Both the position numbers and the translations under genes were made by a program. This document shows, in pieces, positions 54,735 to 64,000 of a DNA stretch of 64,000 nt. The stretch's first letter is position 1. Each line of letters opens with the position of its first letter. Under the pieces are notes generated by a model. The model was not told where the DNA came from, did no database searches, and was given only the letters and a program-made list of their open reading frames with translations. The stretch lies in assembly GCA_032718565.1 (NCBI GenBank), contig JAVGVS010000025.1, positions 1,868,340 through 1,932,339 of the forward strand, written 5' to 3'. The stretch comes from Distichodus sexfasciatus (Eukaryota; Chordata; Actinopteri; Characiformes; Distichodontidae).

Positions 54735-55260
54735 TCTTTGTGAGGTCCATCCATAGACTCCCATAATGACTGGATGTACAGTATATAAAAATACACCTAC
54801 ACCGAACCCTTACCCTACCCATAGCCCCAAACATAACCACAGACCCCCTAGCCCCAAAACCAACCCCCTAACCATAACCTTAGACCCCCTAGCCCCAAAC
54901 CCAAACCATAACCTTAGACCCCCTAGCCCCAAACCCATACCATAACCTTTGATAAATTCAACCCCAACCATAACCCCTTATCCCCTAACCCTAAACTTAA
55001 CCCCCTAACCATAACCCAAGTTCCCATAACCCTTACTTATAACTCTATAATTTCCAACCCTAATTTTTTCCCCCAACCCTAACACCGAACCCTAACACCC
55101 TAACACCGAACCTCTTTTAGTTTCTCAAATAAAACAAGCACTTTTTCTATAAAGTCATTTTTCTTCATGAGGACCGCTCACAACGTCCACACAAAGCCCA
55201 AAAAACAAATACACGTGATTTAATTGAACAAGAAGGTCCTCACAACGCCATAAATACCTG
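54735..55260. repeat. Dispersed repeat containing degenerate CCCTAA-like array
   Basis: Bounded by GTGAGGTCCATCCATAGACT and TCCTCACAACGCCATAAATA, with an inverted relation (GAGGTCC/GGTCCTC). The centre (54790-55110) is built of CCCCTAGCCCCAAACCC, AACCATAACCTTAGACC and CCCTAACCCTAAAC words, three of them repeating about every 35 bp. It resembles the telomere word CCCTAA but has no perfect long run. Confidence 0.65.
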
Positions 55261-55379
55261 CCCACACACACATATATACACACACACACACACATTTACA
55301 AGTTATTCCAATTATATATCACTCTAATTTAAAACTGTATCTACTCTTAACCTGCATGTAAACCCTAACCCCAGCAGCC

Positions 55380-55822
55380 CAAGTGGAATATTTTGGATCT
55401 TCTTGATCTAAAGGAGCAGAAAAACCTCAGAATCTTTTTGAGAGATAAAAACCTGCATCATCGACTGCTGATAGTTTTTAGGGCCTGGCACAGCTTTTTT
55501 TCCTCCAGTTTCTTGCCAATTTTTTTGCTAATAGCTCTTTGGGAATCGGCTCATTTGCACAAAAATACTAATTTATGCTCGTCAAATTGCCTTATCATCG
55601 TGATACAGAACAAATTAAATGACAAGAAATGGAAACAATGCACTGGTTTGGGGTGGTGGTGGTGGTACCGTTCCTGTAATCCAAAGGAAGATGTGTTACA
55701 GTGCTACATCAGTCCTTCATCTCCCTATCCTGTCCTCTTAGTGACCTCTGCACTCCACGTCCAGTTTAAAGCAGCTCTTTAGAGTGACCAGTTTTACTCA
55801 CACTGGAGGTGTCATGAGGACA
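55380..55822. other. foxn3 intron, nothing recognised
   Basis: One short GGT repeat (55650-55667). No exon. Confidence 0.4.
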
Positions 55823-55992
55823 GCCTAATGATCGCAAGGTCACTGAATCTAATCCCGGACTGGTAAAGGTACCGTCCCCAAGCTCCGCTCCCCGGGCACA
55901 TGCCAAAAAAGCTGCCCACTGCTCGTTCACAGATGGGTCAAATGCAGAGGCCACATTTCGTTGTGTTGTTGCGCTGTAGTGTGTTCACAATG
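55823..55992 (+). mobile_element. V-SINE-like copy with deletions
   Basis: Decayed B box AATCTAATCCCGG, core shortened between GGTACC and GTCCCCAAGC, tail GTGTTCACAATG present. Confidence 0.75.
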
Positions 55993-56671
55993 AAAAAAAC
56001 ATATCTATGATCCCAAAAACCTCAAAAAGCGAAACGATATTGCAAGGTCAAAAGGTCAGGTGACCAAAGTTCCAACATAGAAAGTCAAATACAAGGACAG
56101 ACTAATACTCTCTCTCTCTCTCTCACACACATACCAGATAAAATATATTCAAACCACCACTTCATTTTTGTCATATCTGCTTGATGCAACTCTTGTGGAA
56201 CAAAGGGAAGATAAAAGCAGGGAAGAGGGGAGGTAGGAGAAGACAGCATCCTCTCCTGGCACTGAGAATAATACGGCCTGAAAAGCATCTCCCAAAAAAG
56301 GAGTTCCACAACTACGTCCCGTCTTGACAGGCTTTTTTTCTCCCCCACCGCGCCCCGAGGTAACAGCTCTCAGCTCCAAAAATTCAGGCCATTAAAGAGA
56401 AAAGAGAGGAGTGCTGTTAGCTTCTGAATTTCTAACCGGGCGTCGTTGCCGAGCCGTTGGACACATGATTGATACGAGACTCGGCCCGGAACCGTTTCGG
56501 CATCTACGGGGCGGATGTGGGGGATGGCGTATAAATAAACATGGGGAGATTTCGGAGCGTCACTGTCAGGAAACTACGCGGGACGATGATTCTCGGTAAT
56601 TCTGTGCCAGCTTGTTATGGCATTGGGGCCAGAGACCTGCTGATTCTCTACTGTTTGGTTTTATAACTCAG
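55993..56671. other. foxn3 intron, nothing recognised
   Basis: Short (CT)n at 56109-56124; 56430-56600 CpG-containing unique sequence (GGGCGTCGTTGCCGAGCCG). No exon. Confidence 0.4.
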
Positions 56672-56760
56672 GTTAAAGTGCCGGTTGGATGTAAAGCTGC
56701 TTTGAGACAATGTCTGTTGTTAAAAGAAAACTCGCTACAATAAAAGTGAAGTGAATTTAA
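56672..56760 (+). mobile_element. LINE 3' tail fragment
   Basis: GTAAAGCTGCTTTGAGACAA, TGTCTGTTGTTAAAAG and AATAAAAGTGAAGTGAATTTA follow the 3' tail layout of a common fish non-LTR element. Confidence 0.6.
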
Positions 56761-56805
56761 TCGATTTTAAAGGGTTACCGTTCCTCAAGTGCAGATTTAC
56801 TAGGG

Positions 56806-57063
56806 CAGGGCTGGCCAATATGACTTCAAATCAATATCTCGATTAACTGAACATTTGCCCTCGTAAATCACTGATTAGGTTTGTGCTGTGAATATGCTTA
56901 ACTATTAAAGAGTGCATTATTTTGTGGCCGTACGGGGCAGAACCATGCGACACTGTACTATGTTTTTAAGAGGACGGCACATGAACGCACACACTTAGCA
57001 TTTTCAGGATTTTTCAGTATTAACAGAATTTTATATCGAAGTTCGATTAACTGCCCAGCCCTG
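56806..57063. mobile_element. Non-autonomous DNA transposon, CAGGGCTGG family, copy 2
   Basis: CAGGGCTGGCCAATATGACT at the left, TTAACTGCCCAGCCCTG at the right. Internal GCTTAACTATTAAAG matches copy 1 (1370-1596). No target-site duplication seen. Confidence 0.65.
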
Positions 57064-57686
57064 GGCACAGAAGTGTGATTGATGGACAGTGTGTATGTGT
57101 ATGTTTCTGTGTCGTTGTCCTAATGTTTCCCGGTCATATGGGCCCTGAATGATTAAACAGATGCAGAAGAGAGCAGGCTGCTAATGGCTGGTGAGGTCAT
57201 AGCCTCCGGGGCCTCGGAGATGCAGGAGAAGTGGTCAGAGTTTTTTTTTCCGGACGAGAGCAGAGTGCCTCCCGCTCTACCGCTCTGTTCAGCAACAACT
57301 GCGTTCTTACAGCCTGTATATCTGTACGTACTGTACATACACCAGAGTGTTGAATTAAGTAAGAAGATGTGGTCAGAAGAAGGGTGAGGTTGTAGCAAGG
57401 TGGATTACAGGATCTCAGCAAGCGCCAGACTTCTTTCTAAATGTTCAGTAACAATTTTTTAAATGTTTTTTCTAATATTTTCTCCTTCCGGAATTTAAAA
57501 CAAGCATCAAACAAACAAATGATATGAGACGAGAAAACAGTGTTAGGGTCATAGTAATAATAAATGAGTTACATGTGCTTAATTTCCTTTTTATTTGATT
57601 TTAGAACGTTTACCGTACTTGAACAGCGCTATGTCAGTAGACTTGGCTCAGCCCATTTCACATGTTTTATGTGAGTTGTTAAATAT
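57064..57686. other. foxn3 intron, nothing recognised
   Basis: Repeat-free, no exon. Confidence 0.4.
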
Positions 57687-57846
57687 GAGTGATTACTTGT
57701 CATTGCGAACACAGCACAGCACAGCACACAGTGGACCACAGCGTAAAGTGACCTCAGCATCTGACCCACCCGTGATGGAGCAATGGGAAGGCGGTGGGCA
57801 GCAGTGCTTGGGGGCGGTACCTTGCTCATGAGTACTTCAGTGGTAC
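57687..57846 (-). mobile_element. V-SINE-like copy, split by a hAT-type insertion
   Basis: Runs from the tail (GAGTGATTACTTGTCATTGC) to AGTACTTCAGTGGTAC, then stops at the hAT-type element. The next expected core words (CTTTACCG) resume at about 58744 as CCTTTACCGTCC. Confidence 0.85.
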
Positions 57847-58742
57847 TCTGGTGGAAGTAACGAATTACAAATACTCACGTTACTGTAATTAAGTAGATTT
57901 TTTGGGTACTTGTACTTTTATGAGTAGTTTTTCAAGTGTGTAATTTTACTCGTACTTGAGTACAATTTACACCATGTAATCTACTCCGCTACTTATAAAA
58001 TCAAAAGTCGCTACTGAGTACGCCCACAATTTGAATTAATATTCAAACCTTTCATCTGCATCTTTGCAGTCAATAAGGCTGTGCAATCACGACCGCGCCA
58101 ATTAATCTATGACGTAAGCAAAGAATGAACTCCGCTGCAGCAGCAGGCACAGGTGTTCGAGGTGCTACACAGTGAGTACAAACTAATTTATAGACTGAAG
58201 ATTTGGAGACAAAGCATACCAAATGGAGAAAATGAAGCCGGATAGACTGTTAATTTAGAAAACCAGTCTTGCTGAAACTGAATAAAAGGTTCAGAAAGTG
58301 AAATGTGACAGAAATGCTATTATGTCTAAGAATTTAAGACACTTACCTGCCTGTTGTTCGCATTGTATTGGGAAAAGTTTAAACTGTTCTATGCATGTTC
58401 AAAAACATTTTTGTCATTGTTTTAACAAACAAATTTCCTGCTTTATATCTACATTTATTTACAAAACAAATTGCCTTTCTGTACCTTGCTCATCTGGAGA
58501 AATGTGCTTTGAACGAGATATTTTATACTTGTGAATCGAATCGAATTCCTGCTATTGACAACACAAAGCATCCATCGGTTAAAAAGTAATTAGTACTCTG
58601 AGTAGTTTTTGAGAAGAGTACTTTGTACTTTTACTCAAGTATTTTTTAACACCAGTACTTTTACTTGTAATTGAGTGCATTTTAACCAATGTAACAGTAC
58701 TTGTACTTGGAGTACCAATTTTTCAGTACTTTTCCACCTCTG
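57847..58742. mobile_element. Tol2-style non-autonomous hAT element, copy 2
   Basis: Left end TCTGGTGGAAGTAACGAATTAC, right end GTACTTTTCCACCTCTG, inverted. Both sub-terminal regions are dense in GTACTT/AAGTA words as in Tol2-like ends. Shares the internal words TACTGAGTACGCCCACAATT and TTAATATTC with 11054-11818. About 896 bp. No 8-bp duplication is seen at the SINE junction. Confidence 0.8.
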
Positions 58743-58948
58743 CCTTTACCGTCCTTGTACTTGCACTGGAGACCCTAGGAGTGCCGAGGAGTGCTTTTAT
58801 TTCAGTTGGAAATGATCTATACTTAAAATATTGTATTTAATTATATTTTGCACTTGTCCATTACTAAAACTCAAGTGTTTAACTATCTCATGTCAATGTC
58901 TGGGACTTTCCACTTCCTAGGTGCATCAAACACAGCACTAAGGTTTGG

Positions 58949-59180
58949 GGCGGTTGGTAGCGTAACAGTTAAGGAGTGATCAGAAGCTCGCTCGGTTCAA
59001 GTCCTGGACCAGTAAAAGTATCACTGAGGTACTCATGAGCAAGGTACTGCTCCCAAGCACTGCTCACCGGCAAAAACTTACCCACTGTTCCATCACGGAG
59101 AGGTCAAACGCAGAGGTCACATTTTGTTGTGGTGCACTGTGTGCTGTGCTGTGGTGTGTTCACAATACCAAATAATCACC
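58949..59180 (+). mobile_element. V-SINE-like copy, full length
   Basis: GGCGGTTGGTAGCGTAACAG head, B box GGTTCAAGTCC, core and TTCACAATACCAAATAATCAC tail. Confidence 0.9.
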
Positions 59181-60415
59181 AATTAGCCTCACAAAGAACG
59201 AGACACCCTGCGAGGACTTTAGCGCCACAAACTTTTTGTTAAAATGTTCCTCGCCTTTTTTCTCGACATGCTGGCAACATTAGCGTCTTTAAAGTTCACC
59301 TTTAAAGTTGCTGAAGGGAGTATTGTATACAGCAAGTACAACCCTTCACAGCAGTAATACGTCTACAACAAGCAAATAATCAGTAAAAGCAATGGCAGTT
59401 GCTTCTCTCGCCTGGTTTTAATCGCTGCTTGATGTCAGTTCTTTCTTTTAATTCTGCAGAGTTTGCAGAGCGCGAAATAAGACGTCATTCCTAAGCAGCA
59501 TTTTCTCAAGACCCTTCAAAGTTACACGGCAGCACTCGACATGAAGGGGCGAGAAGGAGGGAGCGAGGGGGAAAAAAAAAAAAAAAACAGAAGAGAAGAA
59601 AGAGGGAGGGGGGTTTATTTGGATCGCTTTTCATGGGGTGTGAAAAGGGCTTCCGCAATCCCCAAATCAATCCCGACCTGCTGGAGACCGAGCTGGAGGT
59701 GAGAGGTGCTTAGCTCTCTCTCCTACATCACAGAGCAGTGTGTGTGTGAGTGTGTCTGAATAAAACGAGGCGCGGAGAGAGAGAGAAAAAGAAAGAGAGC
59801 GGCGGCGATGATCTGGCTTGTTTATGGCGGCTAAAACTTGACACTAATCCCGTCCCTGCACAGATCTTCCACGTTTCTGGTGGTTCTGTGCAAAGTTTAT
59901 GTCCCCCGAACAGAGCTTTAACTTCATTAAAAATAATGACGATGGGTCATAATTCCCACATTAGGTTTCGTTGCACAGGGCGACTATTAAAACTCGAACA
60001 AATGACCCAAATTAGGGAGACTGTAGTGACACTAATACCGTTTTGCACAATGATTTTATTATACAAACCGGCCACTTGTACCTCGAAAAATCCGCCGTTA
60101 ATCATTTTAATGCACTGCACAGTTTGGAGTAGAGGTAATCTGGCAATCTGTAGAGCCAAAAAATACATCTTTTCCCAAAAGCGTTAGGCTCTGGGGTGCC
60201 AAACAAGCCTGCTCATAATTGAAGTCACCACAGGGCCTCCAATTTTAAAGGTGTAAACAACAAGTTACGCCACGATATGATATTACGTCCATTCAACAGA
60301 CAACGATTAAACATCTGCTGTTTTCACAACGTCTGCTAAGATACCACTTCCATTCGGTTCAGTTCAGGAGTCAGCACTCCGTATGAAACAACATCATAAG
60401 CTGATTTAACACAGG
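59181..60415. other. foxn3 intron, long repeat-free stretch
   Basis: 59800-60190 is a candidate conserved non-coding element: TTTATGGCGGCTAAAACTTG, TTCATTAAAAATAATGACGA, AAATCCGCCGTTAATCATTT. It has an open frame of 145 codons (59750-60187) that I do not accept as coding. An A17 run lies at 59573-59587. Confidence 0.3.
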
Positions 60416-60660
60416 GCAACACGGCGGTGTGGTGGTTTGTGCCGTCGTCTCACACCAAGAAGGTCCTGGGTTTGATCCCCGGGTCGGCTGTAGAGCCTTT
60501 TTGTGTGGAGACTGTGTGCTCTCCCCATGTTCGGGTGGGTTTTCTCTGGGTGATCCGGAAAGCATGGTGACTTAATCCAAAAGCATGGTGACTTAAATTG
60601 GCTCCATATCGTGAGTCAGTGTCCTGTGGTGTGTCTCCGACCCTGATAGAACTAAGTGGT
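60416..60660 (+). mobile_element. GGCGGCACGGTGG-type SINE with central deletion
   Basis: Head ACACGGCGGTGTGGTGG, B box GGTTTGATCCCC, body to GGTGATCCGG. A 20-bp word (AAAGCATGGTGACTTAA) occurs twice in place of part of the body, then CCGACCCTGATAGAACTAAG. Confidence 0.8.
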
Positions 60661-60681
60661 TGGTGAAAACGCACGAATATA

Positions 60682-61310
60682 TGTGACCTCCACGGCAAAA
60701 ACCAGTCGCCGTCGCAACAGAGGTTTCCGGAGAAAACGAAGCTTATAAGCGCGTGGGGTGTAATTCTTGGATTTTTTGTTTTTAGTGTTTTGAAACAGTG
60801 GAAGGTCTATACTGTACTACAGGAATAAATTTTTGCTGAAAAACTTACCCTTCCATCCTAAAAAACGCGGATTTCTTGAGGTGAGGAATTCAATTCCAGC
60901 AGAATGTTAAAAGTTTCTGTTTTGACCATTTATTTCATTATTTACGTAAATCCACTGCTGACTAGTGTGGAAGATATTCGAATCCATCTTCGCCTTCCGA
61001 GTTCAGTCAACCTAACGCAGGGCTATCCGGTGGTTGTGAATGCAGCGAGACATCAGAATACAAACATAGTCGCTAATCACACTAAGCGCTCAGAGTGCTA
61101 CGGTGATAGTCATCTCAAAGGCAGATTTCTCCGCTTTCACTTGAAGCGTGACAGGAGAAACCCGACTTTTGAATGTTGATATCTCAGTCATATGTCGTCC
61201 CATTCATTCGATATAGGTATCGTTTTGAAGCTTGATTTATGCCCTTTCATGAAACATAACTCAATTTTGAAAATTTATGGCTAAGCCACTGGTTTTACAG
61301 CAGAGTCACA
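60682..61310. mobile_element. Foldback element with TGTGACC(C)TCCACGGCAAA termini, copy 2
   Basis: 629 bp, almost the same length as copy 1 (25264-25893) and inverted relative to it. Shared internal words: GAGGAATTCAATTCCAGCAG, GATATCTCAGTCATATGTCG, GCTTGATTTATGCCCTTTCA. The 91-codon frame inside has no counterpart of note in copy 1. Confidence 0.85.
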
Positions 61311-61416
61311 AATGATTTAACACTAAGACACCTTTTGTCATTTTTCTTTTCTGAGCTCAACCTGACATTCAAATAAAAACAATTACAATATGATATGTTA
61401 CAATACAATCTGTTTT

Positions 61417-61435
61417 ATTATTATTATTATTATTT
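61417..61435. repeat. (TTA)n microsatellite
   Basis: Six TTA units, then a T run. Confidence 0.85.
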
Positions 61436-61858
61436 TTCCACCCACTATCTTGTAACACAACCTCCTACAGTTTTTGTGCTAGAAATGCCAAGCTCAATCC
61501 CTAAAACGGCGGCTGGGGAAGTGTGCATGCTGCTCATTCACGCTAAGTCAATATGTGCACCTGCTTATGGTTCTGTCCATTTTTCTGTCCGTAAAATGGG
61601 TTATTTGCGTCTTTATTTCATTATTCACCCATGTTTGGCGCGGCTACGTCTCCTGCAGTGTTTCCACTCTAAAACGTGCAGGCTATCGAGGTGTAGTGTG
61701 CTTTCATACAAGTTTTTACAACGTGCACCTGTTCGTGAGTTATGTCCATTTTTCTTTCCGTTATTTGTTCAAGCATTCGTGATAAACCCTTTGTGCTCAA
61801 CGACTAAATGTTGTTATTCAGCTACCTTGTGAAATGCCCTCGATGCTATCTATCTACG
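61436..61858. other. foxn3 intron, nothing recognised
   Basis: Contains a partial duplication: GTTCTGTCCATTTTTCTGTCC at about 61571 and GTTATGTCCATTTTTCTTTCC at about 61739. Confidence 0.4.
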
Positions 61859-62043
61859 GGTGGGGTGGTGGTCTAGTGTTTAGGACACTCGTCTCTGGTT
61901 GAGGGTTCGAATTCTACCTCCAGCATTTTCATCACTGGGTCTCTGAACAAGACCCTTAACCCTGAGGTACTCCAGAGACACTCTCCTGAAATCAGTTATA
62001 AAAGTTCTTCTGGATAAGAGTCGATACGTAAATAAACGTAAAC
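61859..62043 (+). mobile_element. tRNA-derived SINE with L2-type tail
   Basis: GTGGTGGTCTAGTGTTTAGG, B box GGTTCGAATTC, AACAAGACCCTTAACCCTGA, and a decayed tail CTGGATAAGAGTCGATACG. Confidence 0.85.
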
Positions 62044-62179
62044 GAAACATATGGGTTGGCAGATCACTGAATCGCTAGAATGGGTCCATCGCTACCTCGC
62101 TTACCCAATCTTCTAACAATTCAGTCTGAAAATAAAGCGTGAAGGACGACAGCATAAATAATTCCAGGCTTTTTAGCTC

Positions 62180-62440
62180 TGATGTACGCCGAACTTCCCT
62201 TCCCCTTCCTTCCCCAAGACGGCGGAGCGTTTGAGCGTAATGGGGAGCGATACGTGAGGGAGGTGAGGGAGAGACGAGCAGCCCCAATAATAATAAACTG
62301 CTCGTTTGTCTGTCTCTCACTCACTCAGCCACTCGGGGTAAAAATCCATAAGATGGTAGCGGACGGCGGTGAAATCCAGCTGCCGCGGCGCGCTCTTTGT
62401 TTCGCCAGCCAGCTTTTGTTCGTTTGCTCGCTTACGTAAA
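62180..62440. other. CpG-containing unique block
   Basis: GACGGCGGAGCG, GCGGACGGCGGTG and GCTGCCGCGGCGCGCTC stand out from the AT-rich surroundings. A short frame begins AAGATGGTAGCGGACGG at about 62350 (33 codons). No known protein. Confidence 0.25.
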
Positions 62441-62691
62441 CACACTGACCTTCACTGTGTCAAACAGGTCAGGGTTTCTTCTGGCTGTGAACTTTACAAA
62501 TACAGTTAATCACATCCTCGCCTTCATGACAGTATGAAGTCGATATGGAGGAGTCCATGTTATTTTTATCGTGAACGTGACATAAAAGTTTTCTTAAGTT
62601 CACCACTTGACTGTCCTCCAAATTCCACGTAGCGTGCCGTTTTCAGATCACAACATATTTTTCTCGGCGAAGTTGACAACAAAAGTTTGTG

Positions 62692-62773
62692 GATGGTATC
62701 TTCCTCACGAGTACCTCAGTGGTCCCTTTACAGGCCAGGGACTTGAAGCGACAACTCTCCGATCACAGGGTTT
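62692..62773 (-). mobile_element. V-SINE-like fragment (core and head)
   Basis: GGTATCTTCCTCACGAGTAC, TCAGTGGTCCCTTTACAGGC, then a decayed B-box area and CCGATCACAGGG. Confidence 0.75.
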
Positions 62774-62934
62774 ACTTCGACTTGATTTTGACTTATGACG
62801 ATATAACGACGTTCGTTTCAATGAAACGACGCCGACGCACGCCCTTCATCGACTTTTGCAATCCAGGAACAACAGGCAGTAACGGGCGCTGTGGCTGGAG
62901 ACAGAGACGCAGTGTAAGTAAGCACTACGGCGTC

Positions 62935-63244
62935 GCATCACAGCTCAATTAGAAGGCCGCCGCCGTCGCCGAGGAGGATGAAAGTGAGTGGTGGAAGCTG
63001 ATTCCTTTTGGCTACGCCGGGCTATGACGGGCGTCGCTACGGCCAGATGTCCCTCCCCACACGCGCGCTTAACCCGGCACAGGTGCAGCATCCTGGGGAC
63101 GTTGCCGCTGCTGCCGGCGCTCTCCGCGTACCATCACAGCCACAAAGGAGTTTACAAAACACCGCGCCTTTAACTGCCACCGCCTCTAGCGCTGGCAAAA
63201 CCAAGTGAGTAAGCGCTTAAGCGCTGACTCATTGTGCGCGCAGG

Positions 63245-63250
<6 letters not shown>
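62935..63250. promoter_or_regulatory. CpG-rich island-like block, possible promoter or first exon
   Basis: The densest CpG stretch in the window (GGCCGCCGCCGTCGCCG, GACGGGCGTCGCTACGGCC, CACACGCGCGC). A 66-codon Ala/Pro/Ser-rich frame (63008-63208, plus) ends at ACCAA|GTGAGTAAG, a good donor-like site, and GATGAAA|GTGAGT is another at about 62985. An AP-1 site TGACTCA lies at 63224-63230. No ATG-started known protein is visible. It could mark an alternative promoter in either direction. Confidence 0.3.
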
Positions 63251-63277
<27 letters not shown>

Positions 63278-63278
63278 A
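63243..63278. repeat. (GA)n microsatellite
   Basis: About 14 GA units followed by GGAGAGAGA. Confidence 0.9.
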
Positions 63279-63424
63279 ATGCGACGAGGACGGTTAGGGT
63301 ATGAAAGCCGATGTTTGACTAAAGATCCACTTTTTTTCTTTGTGAACTTGCAAAGTCCCATTCAAATGCATGCACATGACAGGATATTTTTCTAAAAACT
63401 GGTAAGGCGACGTGAACGCTGGAT

Positions 63425-63449
63425 GTGTGTGTGTGTGTGTGTGTGTGAT
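63425..63449. repeat. (TG)n microsatellite
   Basis: Twelve TG units. Confidence 0.9.
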
Positions 63450-63768
63450 GTCATTTCTCTGTTCTCCGTCAGAGCCGTTTACATAAAAGGGATTCTGCGT
63501 GAGAGCGCTTATTAGCAACTGTTGAATGTGAAAAGGTTGAAGGATTCTGGGAGCGACGCAATGAGGAGAAAGAAGTGGAAGTCAAAGCAAACTTTATAGT
63601 CCTCTCAGCCATATAATGAAATATGTTTACATCTAGACGACGAGTCTAGTGTCTCCAGAGAACAAAGAAGGCAATAATGAATATACATCCATAAACACGG
63701 TTCCTACATTATCATTAAAAAAAATCCCCGACTTTTTCCATGCTCAAATTTTCAGACTTCATCGTACG
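63450..63768. other. Nothing recognised
   Basis: Unique sequence without exon or repeat signature. Confidence 0.4.
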
Positions 63769-63924
63769 AACAATGTCACCTCTGCGTTTGACCCATCCGT
63801 GAAGGAGCAGTGGAAGTTTTTGGCAGCACCCGGGGTGCTGTGCTTAAGGACGGTACCTTGCTCATGAGCCGGAGACCTTCGATCCTGGGCCCAACTCCAT
63901 AACCGCTACGCTGCCAACTGCCAA
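63769..63924 (-). mobile_element. V-SINE-like copy lacking the tail
   Basis: TGACCCATCCGTGAAGGAGC, GGACGGTACCTTGCTCATGA, decayed B box (CTTCGATCCTGG), end ACCGCTACGCTGCCAACTGCC. Confidence 0.85.
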
Positions 63925-64000
63925 GAAACTAAGATAGTTAGCGTTGGCAAAATGGTGCGTCGTTCCAATGACTTTTCTCCCTTTACAAAGAAAGACTGTA

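Noticed and set aside
54790..55110. True telomeric repeat
   Set aside because: No run of perfect CCCTAA units; the words vary and are embedded in a dispersed repeat.
60904..61179. 91-codon frame in the foldback element
   Set aside because: Not a transposase, and the element is a non-autonomous palindrome.
36690..64000. Search for the forkhead-domain and N-terminal foxn3 exons on the minus strand
   Set aside because: I looked for sequence encoding the forkhead motifs (for example PPYSF, GKGSLWCIDPE) and the exon preceding 36573-36681 and found none by eye. A diverged short exon could have been missed; a translated search would settle it.
1..64000. Autonomous transposase, reverse transcriptase, CRISPR array, operon or viral genes
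   Set aside because: None seen. The mobile elements are short and non-coding, the sequence is clearly vertebrate, and the tandem repeats lack the spacer pattern of CRISPR.

Overview
The window is nuclear DNA of a ray-finned fish, almost certainly a teleost. There are no bacterial operons, coding sequence is very sparse and split by GT-AG introns, and the non-coding sequence is packed with teleost repeats: tRNA-derived SINEs, many short non-autonomous hAT-type transposons, CA/GA microsatellites and foldback MITEs. The commonest SINE resembles the zebrafish DANA/HE1 type (V-SINE superfamily), which fits an ostariophysan fish, but I cannot name the species.

The only gene I recognise with confidence is foxn3 (forkhead box N3, also called CHES1), on the minus strand. 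Two coding exons are present: an internal 109-nt exon (36573-36681) and the terminal coding exon with the stop codon (27167-27689). They are joined by an 8,883-nt intron and the reading phase matches across it (AG + G = Arg). Together they encode the protein after the forkhead domain. I did not find the forkhead exons or the start codon, so they probably lie beyond position 64000. If so, 36.7-64 kb is the next intron, and 1 to about 26.6 kb is downstream flank (3' UTR and intergenic DNA).

Layout. 1-22.4 kb: downstream flank with hAT relics, TG/CA/CT blocks, a 79-bp minisatellite (about 13 kb), an unusual pair of interlocked inverted repeats (18.65-19.57 kb) and an AT-rich GCTAGC-type array (20.7-21.65 kb). 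22.9-24.3 kb: one possible terminal exon of an unidentified minus-strand gene, and purine-rich sequence. 24.6-28.9 kb: the foxn3 terminal exon, flanked by two direct copies of a several-hundred-base segment, with a three-layer transposon nest between one copy and the exon. 29-53 kb: foxn3 intron sequence with six same-strand copies of a repeat I do not recognise (called 'repeat N' here). One of them contains a decayed duplicate of the foxn3 109-nt exon. 53-64 kb: CT/GA tracts, telomere-like CCCTAA-related sequence, more SINEs, a SINE split by a hAT element, and a CpG-rich block at 62.9-63.25 kb.

I found no autonomous transposase or reverse transcriptase reading frame, no functional tRNA or rRNA gene, and no new enzyme or defence system. 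The most interesting items are structural: the exon copy inside repeat N, the single orientation of repeat N, the interlocked palindromes, the duplication around the foxn3 terminal exon, and several close matches to RFX X-box and CTCF sites.
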